A stretch of 25,031 bases of DNA from Desulfobacterales bacterium (GTDB lineage Bacteria; Desulfobacterota; Desulfobacteria; Desulfobacterales; 4be13). Position numbers and translations under genes: made by a program. Positions 14,378 through 21,509 of the stretch are shown one piece after another. The stretch's first letter is position 1; the number at the start of each line of letters is the position of its first letter. Below the pieces are notes generated by a model that did not search any database, was not told the DNA's origin, and saw only the letters and a list, made by a program, of their open reading frames with translations. The stretch covers positions 1 through 25,031 of the forward strand of contig JAOZLU010000001.1 of the NCBI GenBank assembly GCA_029934695.1, written 5' to 3'.

Positions 14378-15902
14378 ACTCTTTAATCAGTTTGATATTA
14401 TCAGATTCTATTGTTGTCAGGGGGCAGCAGTCCTCTCTTTTGGGAATGTCCTGATACCATTGCTGTCCCCCAAAATACGCTTTCATTGTATCGGTTTTGA
14501 ATATGAAACCATGCCTGGCAAATATCTCATTTCTCATGATACTCAGTTCTCTTTTGCTGAGTCCTGTCAATTTTTTTAACTCCGCCCGGGTCAGTCTTCT
14601 CTGTGAAGCCTGGAGATATTTGCCGGGCACCCTGTCTGACGCATCTCCAGGAAAAGGCTCTTGGAGCTGAGGATCCAAGTAGGTTTGGGGCCTGGAATAA
14701 GGCACGCTGCTTTCATTAGTTTGTGTCTTCCCGCGGTCCCTGGCAACGACCGGCCGGTTTTTGCCGAACCAACGGGCTTCATATTTTCTTATCTGGGCAA
14801 TATTCTCCTGTTCTGTGGCTGAACAGTAATGCTCATAAATGAGCTTGTTGTCTGCCATGCTTCCGGGCGTGTACCAGTCCTGGCTTTCAAAATACGCCTT
14901 CATGTCAGAGGAGTTGAACACAAAGCCGTGCCTTGCAAATATTTCGTTCCTCATGATCCTCAGCTCCTTTGTGCTGAGTCCCGCCATATCGTTCTCTGTC
15001 AGTCTTCTCTGGGAAGCCTGGGGATATTTGCCGGGAAGGTAGTCCTGCTGTGAAATATCCTCTTTTTTCTCTTCCTGTGGAATATATGATGCCTTTTCTT
15101 CTCTCTGTTTTCTACGAAAATCTTTGATGGATTCAATATTCTCCTTTTCCGTGTCTGACAGGTAATTGCTGTATATGATGCCGCTGTTCTGAGATATCTT
15201 GGGGAAACTTTGATACCAGTTCTGCCGGTTAAAATATGCCTGCACTTTGGGACTTCTGTTGAACTCATATCCGTGTCTGGCAAAGATTTCGTTGATCATG
15301 ATGCGTAGGTCCCACTGGGTCAGTCCCTCCAGGTCAGACCTTTTCAGCGTTCTTTCTGATGCCTGGGGATATTCTCCCACGAGATAAAGGGAAGTGAGTC
15401 CCCGGGTTGTGGACTTTTTACGCTCAAGGGTTTCAAACAGCCTTTTGCCTTTGACAAACATTCCCTTCCATTTTCTCTCCTCCAGGTTATTTTCCTGAAC
15501 CCCGTCATTGTTGGATGAGGAATGAATGAATCTTGTCCTGCCAGACTTCACTGAAACCACAAGCCCCACATGCCCGATAGGCCAGTCAGGGGTCCTGAAG
15601 AATACCAGATCTCCTTTTTGAAGATTGTCCAAAGTCACGTCCCTGCCCTTGTGAAAATTGGCCTGCTCTCTTGAAACCCTGGGAATGTCAATCCCGGCTT
15701 TCCCGAAGCTCTTCTGCATGAGGCAGGAGCAGTCTATTTTGGATTTGTCGCATCCTCCGAATTTATAAGACGCGCCAGAGTATTCTCTTGTATTCTGGAT
15801 AACACGGTCTATTTTGTCCTTTGGATAAAATTTCTGTACTGCCGCGTCCGATGATGCGGTAAATAAAAAGATGATTATTGCTGATATGAGCGTTTTTTTC
15901 AT
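14370..15902 (-). CDS. Exported NlpC/P60 peptidase with three YARHG domains
   Basis: A signal peptide (MKKTLISAIIIFLFTASSDA) is followed by an NlpC/P60 domain at ~30-155. The catalytic Cys58 is in IDCSCLMQKSF, His111 in IGHVGLVV, and the third polar residue is His127 in FIHSSS. Three YARHG domains lie at about 198-250, 315-365 and 455-505, each with MRNEIFARHG or a near match and an aromatic 'YF..QDWY' end, joined by PGKYPQAS-type linkers. NlpC/P60 enzymes cut D-Glu/meso-DAP peptide bonds. YARHG is a short extracellular domain presumed to bind a wall or surface ligand. GAGG lies six bases before the ATG. It starts 12 bases after the stop of the SPOR-NlpC-YARHG gene and overlaps the next gene by 8. 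Central gene of the operon. Confidence 0.92.
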   Translation of the reverse strand: MKKTLISAIIIFLFTASSDAAVQKFYPKDKIDRVIQNTREYSGASYKFGGCDKSKIDCSCLMQKSFGKAGIDIPRVSREQANFHKGRDVTLDNLQKGDLVFFRTPDWPIGHVGLVVSVKSGRTRFIHSSSNNDGVQENNLEERKWKGMFVKGKRLFETLERKKSTTRGLTSLYLVGEYPQASERTLKRSDLEGLTQWDLRIMINEIFARHGYEFNRSPKVQAYFNRQNWYQSFPKISQNSGIIYSNYLSDTEKENIESIKDFRRKQREEKASYIPQEEKKEDISQQDYLPGKYPQASQRRLTENDMAGLSTKELRIMRNEIFARHGFVFNSSDMKAYFESQDWYTPGSMADNKLIYEHYCSATEQENIAQIRKYEARWFGKNRPVVARDRGKTQTNESSVPYSRPQTYLDPQLQEPFPGDASDRVPGKYLQASQRRLTRAELKKLTGLSKRELSIMRNEIFARHGFIFKTDTMKAYFGGQQWYQDIPKREDCCPLTTIESDNIKLIKEYE

Positions 15903-15914
15903 TTCTGTCCTCAG

Positions 15915-16307
15915 CTACTGGGAGTTGCTTTCATATTGACTGATTATATTGATATTATGTTTCTCTATGCCTGACAGATAGTCTTGATAGAGGGTTTTCC
16001 CGTCTGTGGTTGTTTTGGGGATATCCCTGTACCAGTCCTGACCATTGAAATATCCTTGCATCTCAGGATTGATATGAAATATGTAGCCGTGTCTCGCAAA
16101 TATCTCGTTTCTCATTATTGCCAGTTCCCAGCGGTCCGAATTTGTCAGGCCCTTCAGGTCTTTTTCGGTCAAATTTGCCCGGATAGTTATGGGCATGAGG
16201 GGTTTTATTTGTCTCAGCTTCCCTGGTTTTGATGATAATGGCTCCGACATGCTCATCTGTCTGAAACAGCCTTTTCCCTTTCTTGAATTGTTTCCTCCAT
16301 TTTCCAT
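15915..16307 (-). CDS. YARHG domain, C-terminal part of frameshifted SPOR-NlpC gene
   Basis: From about 16177 downward this frame reads NLTEKDLKGLTN, then AIMRNEIFARHGYIFHINPE, and a 'YFNGQDWYRDIP' end: a complete YARHG domain like the five in the next two genes. The upstream part of the frame (16178-16307) overlaps the coding frame of the NlpC gene and looks like a shadow, so the frame has no real start. The tail matches the other proteins' 'E..NI..I..YE' ends. It should be translated as the C terminus of the gene at 16063-17016. Joining PGK to LTEKDLKGL needs one base less in the AAATTT at 16171-16176. The normal 8-residue PQASLRK-type linker is missing here, so a short deletion could equally explain the break. 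Confidence 0.75.
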   Translation of the reverse strand: MENGGNNSRKGKGCFRQMSMSEPLSSKPGKLRQIKPLMPITIRANLTEKDLKGLTNSDRWELAIMRNEIFARHGYIFHINPEMQGYFNGQDWYRDIPKTTTDGKTLYQDYLSGIEKHNINIISQYESNSQ

Positions 16308-17016
16308 TGAGATAATTTTCTTTTACCAGTCCGTTGTCCCCGGCTGCGTGAATGAATTTTATGCTTCCGTGTTCTGATGATACGACAAGCCCCACATGAT
16401 CTATCTCAGGGCCTCGTCTTCTGTCAAAAAAGATCAGGTCGCCTTTGTGCAGTTCTTCAGGGTTTAAAATGTCCTTTCCTTTCCAAAAATTCCCCTGGGC
16501 CCTTGAATTCCTGGGAATATGGATTCCCGCGTGTTTAAAACTTTTCTGCATGAGTGCGGAACAGTCTATGCCTTTCCTGCTCTCGCCTCCCCAGCGATAG
16601 GGACATCCTGAGTATGATCGGGCTTTTTCAATGACATCATCTGCTTTGCGGATCGGGTGGAGGGGCTGAACCTGCCGAGGGGTTGCTATGTCATCATTGT
16701 CATATTCCACAAGAAACGCATCCCTGTTTTTCGTTACTCCTGCAATGCTTTCCCCGGAGCTTTGAAGATGCTGACGTGCCTGTCCTTTTGATGTAAATTT
16801 TCCTATACGAATTTTATACAGCAGTGTATTGTCCTGTAATTTCTTAAAAATGGATGCATTATGCCCCGCATTGATCAGTTCTGCGGATAATGCATCCGCA
16901 CGATGCTGATGTTGGGTGACAAAGACCTGGATTCCCCACTGGCCTGCTAGGGCCGGAATAGGCAGGTATGCTATTAGAATTGTCAGAAAATATGGTAAAA
17001 GATGATGTTTGTTCAT
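16063..17016 (-). CDS. Exported SPOR - NlpC/P60 peptidase (N-terminal part)
   Basis: A signal peptide ending PALA/GQ (about residue 24) precedes a SPOR-type domain at ~25-105 ('WGIQVFVTQHQHRADALSAE' and 'LYKIRIGKFTSKGQAR'), which binds denuded glycan at division sites. An NlpC/P60 domain follows at ~122-245 with Cys152 in IDCSALMQKSF, His207 in DHVGLVV and His223 in FIHAAGD. After about residue 277 (HNYPGKF) the frame loses homology: the remaining ~40 residues (DRKRPEGPDK...) are an out-of-frame reading of the YARHG domain encoded at 15915-16177. The intended protein is therefore SPOR-NlpC-YARHG, ~365 residues. No strong ribosome site precedes the ATG at 17016. First gene of the three-gene operon. 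Confidence 0.88.
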   Translation of the reverse strand: MNKHHLLPYFLTILIAYLPIPALAGQWGIQVFVTQHQHRADALSAELINAGHNASIFKKLQDNTLLYKIRIGKFTSKGQARQHLQSSGESIAGVTKNRDAFLVEYDNDDIATPRQVQPLHPIRKADDVIEKARSYSGCPYRWGGESRKGIDCSALMQKSFKHAGIHIPRNSRAQGNFWKGKDILNPEELHKGDLIFFDRRRGPEIDHVGLVVSSEHGSIKFIHAAGDNGLVKENYLNGKWRKQFKKGKRLFQTDEHVGAIIIKTREAETNKTPHAHNYPGKFDRKRPEGPDKFGPLGTGNNEKRDICETRLHISYQS

Positions 17017-17054
17017 GTTTTATCTGTAGTAAGTACCCTCCAAAAAATGCAACT

Positions 17055-17100
17055 CGTTACGAGGCTCCGCCTCGTAACGCATACAGAGAGGCTCTGCCTC
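17055..17100. repeat. ACGAGGC palindrome pair
   Basis: CGTTACGAGGC-TCC-GCCTCGTAACG (17055-17079) is a perfect 11-bp stem with a three-base loop. It is followed by GAGGC-TCT-GCCTC (17088-17100), a shorter version of the same core. It lies upstream of the SPOR-NlpC gene. This GAGGC(T)nGCCTC palindrome type is common in intergenic DNA of several phyla. The stretch 17101-17170 has nothing I recognise. Confidence 0.75.
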
Positions 17101-17170
17101 CCGAATACACGACAGTCAGAGTTTCTCCGTATAAAATCTTCAGATCATGTGAATCAGGGTTCGGACAATG

Positions 17171-17283
17171 CTAAGGCAGATATTCCAAGGGAACCCACGC
17201 GTATTGCTTCTGGCCCGGTCTCAACTGAACTTTGCCTCGCTCCGGCAGTGGCTGTTCCAGAGAAAAGAACAGGGTATAAGCTT
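17171..17283 (-). pseudogene. 3' remnant of a third vWA paralogue
   Basis: In one frame the minus strand reads LFFSLEQPLPERGKVQLRPG, then QKQYAWVPLEYLP and a TAG stop at 17171-17173. This matches the C terminus of the vWA gene at 19033-21312 (FFSLEQPLPKRGKVQLRASQ, QKQYAWIPHEYLP) nearly residue for residue, and the 21510-23819 copy less closely. Only ~37 codons survive. Homology begins within about ten bases of the stop codon of the AAA/nuclease gene at 17292. It has no start and cannot be a gene by itself. Confidence 0.85.
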
Positions 17284-17291
17284 GCCGGCGT

Positions 17292-18884
17292 TCACTCCCC
17301 GATGTCAACAAAGATCGGGATCACCCTCACGCCGCTCTCCTTATGCGTATAGGTCTTTTCGTACTTTTCACGGGCCGCATCGTCAATATATTCCACAAAA
17401 AAAACCAGCGACACCTCGGCAAGCCCGAGGTCTTTGCCATACAGGGCCGCCTGGTCCAGGGCCTCCTTATATCCCCTCTCATGGGTGTAGGATTTGAGCT
17501 CCAGGGCGTATGTCCGGTCTGCGTACCTCACGATAAGATCAACCTTGCCATTGCCGGTGGGAAATTCGGGCCATACACGGGCATACTGAGTTTCCAGAAA
17601 ATCGCACAGCCACCGGTACAGGCCGAAATGATACACAGCCTCGCATATTCTCAGATCCTTCCGCCTGGGCGCGTCTTTCAGCAGCCATTCGCGGTTCTTT
17701 CTCAGATGGTTCTGAAACCGCCGCATCAGGTTCGGGATGTTCAGGCTTTCGTCGCTGACCGTGTCACTCAGGTCCTCGAACGGCTCGAACATTTTTCCCA
17801 TCTCTCCGAATATTTCACGGGAGAAGTGGTTGAACAGGCGTTTCTGGACAAAGGGACACGCGAATCTTGCATAATAGTCGGTTCCGTTCTCTGTCTCATA
17901 AGAGATGACTCCGTTCATGTAAAGATAGTTGAGCAGGCTGTCATCATAAGTGAATTCAGTTTTTTTCACTGTTCTGAACAGTTCCAGGATCACAAATTTG
18001 TACGGTTCCCTCCCGGCCTTGCTGACAATGTTCAGGATATTGTTGTTGGGGAGCGCCTTGACCGCGGCCGCGCTGACGATCTCGAAATTTCTAGCGGAAA
18101 ACGGTTCCGGGAAATTCTTATTGTAGGTTTCCGTGACCAGCTCGCCGAACCAGCAGGCCAGGCCCGGCTGTCCCCGGGTTTCATCATGTATCCGCCGGAT
18201 CACATCAGGTATGATCTGCTGGCCGCTCTCCTTTTCATAGTCTGCGAACATCTCCTCTGTCTCCCTGTAGGTCAGGTTGGGAATATGCACGCTCCGCTGG
18301 ACATTGAAGGGCGAACCTGTGACATTTTCGATCCCGAGTACGCTTCTGACCCCGATCAGGGCCAGGCCGTGAAGCAGACAGGTTTTCTCTTCTGACGGAA
18401 GCCCTGGCTGGTTCTTCCGTCTCATATACATATCCCTGAATTCGTTTGCAAATTTGTTGATAAAATCCTCTCCGAGCGCGTCAAATTCATCCAGTATCAG
18501 TATCACAGGTTTTGAAAAACAGCGCTTTGTGAAAACGCTGTACAGCATATCCCATTCCCTGATATCCGGCAGGTCTTTCTCAAACCACTCGCTGAGGCAT
18601 CGCACGAAAAATTTCAAAACTCTTTCTTCTGATTTGATCTCTTTTGCGGACTGCATTGTGATGATGCCTGCCTCAAAATCCCCCTGCTCCCTGATGCGGC
18701 TCACAACCTGCTGCATCACCCAGGTCTTACCTGTCTGACGGGGTGCCCAGACTGTGATGTAATGGCCGCCCTCCAGGGGATCATGGCCTGTGAGTTCGTC
18801 ATAAGCCCTGTCAGTCAGCGCTTTGCGGGGAGCGTGGTAATGAAGTCTTGTATTGACAGGACCGTAAGATGAGAATTTTCGCAT
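17292..18884 (-). CDS. AAA-like ATPase with C-terminal PD-(D/E)XK nuclease domain
   Basis: The N terminus MRKFSSYGPVNTRLHYHAPR is the typical opening of the bacterial 'AAA-like' ATPases of the AAA_35/AAA-ATPase_like type. Walker A is APRQTGKT (residues 47-54) and Walker B VILILDEFDAL (127-137). A winged-helix-like region follows. The C-terminal ~120 residues form a PD-(D/E)XK nuclease fold: GNGKVDLIVRYADRTYALEL-K gives the catalytic triad D449, E462, K464. AAGGAG lies seven bases before the ATG at 18884. Members of this family occur in many paralogues per genome in desulfobacteria and cyanobacteria; function is unknown, with defence or mobile-element roles suggested. It sits between a vWA-linked palindrome and the tail of a lost vWA gene, which suggests it arrived by replacing that gene. 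Confidence 0.9.
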   Translation of the reverse strand: MRKFSSYGPVNTRLHYHAPRKALTDRAYDELTGHDPLEGGHYITVWAPRQTGKTWVMQQVVSRIREQGDFEAGIITMQSAKEIKSEERVLKFFVRCLSEWFEKDLPDIREWDMLYSVFTKRCFSKPVILILDEFDALGEDFINKFANEFRDMYMRRKNQPGLPSEEKTCLLHGLALIGVRSVLGIENVTGSPFNVQRSVHIPNLTYRETEEMFADYEKESGQQIIPDVIRRIHDETRGQPGLACWFGELVTETYNKNFPEPFSARNFEIVSAAAVKALPNNNILNIVSKAGREPYKFVILELFRTVKKTEFTYDDSLLNYLYMNGVISYETENGTDYYARFACPFVQKRLFNHFSREIFGEMGKMFEPFEDLSDTVSDESLNIPNLMRRFQNHLRKNREWLLKDAPRRKDLRICEAVYHFGLYRWLCDFLETQYARVWPEFPTGNGKVDLIVRYADRTYALELKSYTHERGYKEALDQAALYGKDLGLAEVSLVFFVEYIDDAAREKYEKTYTHKESGVRVIPIFVDIGE

Positions 18885-18905
18885 TTTTCTGCTCCTTTTT
18901 ATGGT

Positions 18906-19016
18906 TTCAGGAAATATGACAGCGGATATGAGGATTAAACGGATATCGGTCCGCCGTCATTCGTCATTTTTCGGGAAAATCCGTTTAATCCTCCCAATCC
19001 GCTGTTATTTTTCAGA
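18906..19016. repeat. ERIC-like palindrome, copy 2
   Basis: The left arm 18911-18944 (GAAATATGACAGCGGATATG continuing to AGGATTAAACGGAT) pairs with the right arm 18979-19013 (AATCCGTTTAATCCTCCCAA to GCTGTTATTTTTC) with few mismatches, around a ~34-base centre. It begins ~15 bases after the stop codon of the vWA gene and ends just before the ribosome site of the AAA/nuclease gene. It could form a very large hairpin in the read-through transcript. The ~110-base length and internal symmetry recall ERIC/IRU elements, but the sequence is different. Confidence 0.85.
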
Positions 19017-19032
19017 ACCACAGAATCCGTCA

Positions 19033-21312
19033 TCAGGGCAGATATTCATGGGGAATCCATGCATACTGCTTCTGAGAAGCTCTCAGCTGAACTTTGCCCC
19101 GTTTCGGAAGCGGCTGTTCTAAGGAAAAGAAATAGAGAATGGGTTTGCCCGTATCCCTGTAATTAATGACCTGATCTTCCGGATCCCAGTCTTCCGGCAG
19201 CTTAAATGAGAGAACCCTTTCTTTGGTGACCTGCTCAAGAAACACAATCCGTTCCTGGAGATATTTACGGTAAAGTTTCCGCCTGCTGGGATTCCTGATA
19301 TCATCCTGAAGATCATTCAGGCTTTTTCTCAGAAATGGTGAATGAACAGGGATGCCGATTTTTTTATGGATGAATTCGGCAATATTCTCATCTGGTCCAA
19401 TTTTGTCCCTGGTCAGTGCCTTCACCACCTTGATCACGGTTTTTACGAATTCCTCCTCTGTCGAGGGATCATAGAATCTGATCGCGTCGGAGAGCTGCTG
19501 CATCTGAACCTTCAGGGCTTCGATATCATTCTTTTTTATCAGCACCTTCTCATACAGTTGTTTGTGCCCGCAGCGATTTTTTTCATTCACATAGCCGATA
19601 TCGCAGATCTGCACAGCCCGGAACACATCCGGGTTGATGCCATAGCGTTCCAGCATCTTCTGGGAAAATACGCCCTTGTACATATCGGTCATACCGCCGG
19701 CACTGTCAGCGCTTTTGGCTGTGCGAGGCACTGTTTTCCTCCTGATGCCGCCGGAACTTCGAATCTCTTTCAGCTCCTCTCTGATGATGAGGAAATCTTT
19801 CACCAGATCACCAAGACTCTCGGATATGGCACTGGCTGATCGGGAAGGAACTTTGTTCAGACGCCCCCGTCCCTGGTTGTTCTGTTTGATGACACGGACC
19901 TGTCTTTGAAACATCCTGTTGTATTTTTGCCATTTTTCGGTGATGTTCACCTGAAGTGCATACAGGGTGATGGCCTTCTTTCTCAGGGTCTGTCCGATGC
20001 CTTCGGCCGAGAATTTCCTGTCCTGGGGGTATTGGTCATACTGCTCATGGTTGCCGTGGTCTCCGATCAGCAGGATGTATTTTTCCCCCTTTTTCCTGCT
20101 CTTCCATCGAAGTTCGTTCATGGTCCTGCTGATGCCGAGAAACACAGCTTCAGGATATTTCCCTGGCCCGCTGTCATCCCCGTGGCTGGTGATGATTCTT
20201 ACATTGTTCACAGCTTTCCGGAGGGTATTCAGATCCTTGGTGAAGCCGGTCATTTTTTCAAACACCCTGTCCCCGACCGGGTAATCCCTGTAAACTGCGA
20301 TGGCAATATTCGCGGTCATGCCATCCCTGCCCTGATATTCCCCAAGGAAATTTTTCAGTGCGGTCTTCACTGCCGCGATATGATTCTCCATGCCTTTGGT
20401 CCCGTCAATAAGAATGGCGATCTGCACATTTTCATTCTGGATCACCTTCATGACTTTATTTTTCTCAGCATCCACCTCGGTCGCGCTGTAAACCTTTCCC
20501 CCCTCTCCAAAGGCATTGCCGATATAAGCGATTTTGTATCGGGCCCCGTTGTCCAGTTTCTTCAGGGTTGGAAAACGGTTGGCATAGTAAGGCATTGGCT
20601 CAGGGGTCTTTCCCTCTGTGAACATGGGGGGGGCTTTCCTGGCAAGTTTGCGTTCGGAACTGAATATCTTACCAATTTCGCACCCTGCCCGGTCCCTGTA
20701 ATTGTCTTTGCCAAATTCAACGCCGATGAGGGTGTTCCAGGAAATGACATGATTTTTGTCAATCCAGCCAGTCAGCACAGATTCGGAATTGTCTCTGAGC
20801 ATTCGGTCCGTGCGGCCCACCAGCATGGCCTTTTTTGACTCTGCAAAGATAAAGCGGACTTCGAAGATGGATATCTTTCCCCGGGGTCTTCCTGAAAGGC
20901 CCGGGTTGTCATAATACCCAATGTCTGATTCGATGTTTCCACTTTGGGGTCTGTTCACAATCAGGGCCTTTTTAATGAGCTTGGAATCCGGCATCCGCCG
21001 GGCCATGATATATCCGGAGTTTCTGAGATTCTTCAGAAACTGGAATCGTTTTTTTTCTATAAAGGCACTGTCGCCTCCGGTAATCTGGATCTGGTAAAAC
21101 TGCCCGCTTTCGTTCATAATTTCAAATGATTTGCCAAAGAGGTTTTCATCTGTGCGGACAGGAGGCGATCCTGTGCTGTCATGGGTATAGAGTTTTGGGG
21201 AAGCGGTCGTGATGGTGACATAGTCTTCAGAGTCAGCCCCATGGAATGTTGCAGGAAAAAGAAGAGAAATTAGGCAGAAAGACAACAGGGCAAAAAGTGA
21301 GACGCGTTTCAT
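19033..21312 (-). CDS. Exported vWA-domain protein, paralogue B
   Basis: The start at 21312 is chosen because GAGGAGG precedes this ATG and the product opens with a signal peptide (MKRVSLFALLSFCLISLLFP). Residues ~29-95 and ~155-200 look like bacterial SH3-type beta domains ('GWIDKNHVISWNTLIG'). A vWA domain spans ~295-460 with a degenerate MIDAS, DGTKGM at ~303 (the usual DxSxS becomes D-x-T-x-G), and a later IGDHGNHEQYD. A long helical C terminus ends in FFSLEQPLPKRGKVQLRASQ. It is homologous over its whole length to the next gene upstream. The architecture (signal, SH3-like, vWA, helical tail, ~760 residues) reminds me of TssR, a periplasmic component of Bacteroidota type VI secretion, but no type VI genes are in the window, so I leave function open. 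Confidence 0.85.
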   Translation of the reverse strand: MKRVSLFALLSFCLISLLFPATFHGADSEDYVTITTASPKLYTHDSTGSPPVRTDENLFGKSFEIMNESGQFYQIQITGGDSAFIEKKRFQFLKNLRNSGYIMARRMPDSKLIKKALIVNRPQSGNIESDIGYYDNPGLSGRPRGKISIFEVRFIFAESKKAMLVGRTDRMLRDNSESVLTGWIDKNHVISWNTLIGVEFGKDNYRDRAGCEIGKIFSSERKLARKAPPMFTEGKTPEPMPYYANRFPTLKKLDNGARYKIAYIGNAFGEGGKVYSATEVDAEKNKVMKVIQNENVQIAILIDGTKGMENHIAAVKTALKNFLGEYQGRDGMTANIAIAVYRDYPVGDRVFEKMTGFTKDLNTLRKAVNNVRIITSHGDDSGPGKYPEAVFLGISRTMNELRWKSRKKGEKYILLIGDHGNHEQYDQYPQDRKFSAEGIGQTLRKKAITLYALQVNITEKWQKYNRMFQRQVRVIKQNNQGRGRLNKVPSRSASAISESLGDLVKDFLIIREELKEIRSSGGIRRKTVPRTAKSADSAGGMTDMYKGVFSQKMLERYGINPDVFRAVQICDIGYVNEKNRCGHKQLYEKVLIKKNDIEALKVQMQQLSDAIRFYDPSTEEEFVKTVIKVVKALTRDKIGPDENIAEFIHKKIGIPVHSPFLRKSLNDLQDDIRNPSRRKLYRKYLQERIVFLEQVTKERVLSFKLPEDWDPEDQVINYRDTGKPILYFFSLEQPLPKRGKVQLRASQKQYAWIPHEYLP

Positions 21313-21359
21313 ATTACCTCCTCTGTAAATTAAAACTGGAACTGACGGTTTTTTGGGTT

Positions 21360-21493
21360 TCGGGAAATATGACAGCGGATATGAGGATTGAACGGATATC
21401 GGTCCCCGGTCCGCCTTCATTTTCAGGGAAAATCCGTTTCATCCCCCTGATCCGCTGTCATTTTTCAGGAAAATTCCGCTGTCATTTTTCAGA
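21360..21493. repeat. ERIC-like palindrome, copy 3 with extra right half
   Basis: The left arm 21364-21397 (GAAATATGACAGCGGATATG to AGGATTGAACGGAT) pairs with 21431-21466 (AATCCGTTTCATCCCCCTGA to TCCGCTGTCATTTTTC). A second copy of the end of the right arm, TTCCGCTGTCATTTTTCAG, follows at about 21474-21492. The element begins ~20 bases after the stop of vWA paralogue A and ends upstream of paralogue B, in the same relation as copy 2 has to paralogue B. The palindrome therefore travelled with the tandem duplication. Confidence 0.85.
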
Positions 21494-21509
21494 ATCACAG
21501 AATCCGTCA

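Noticed and set aside
16178..16307. Independent start for a small YARHG gene at 16307
   Set aside because: That stretch overlaps the NlpC domain, whose frame there is clearly coding (NGKWRKQFKKGKRLF, as in the neighbouring gene), so the upstream part of the small frame is a shadow.
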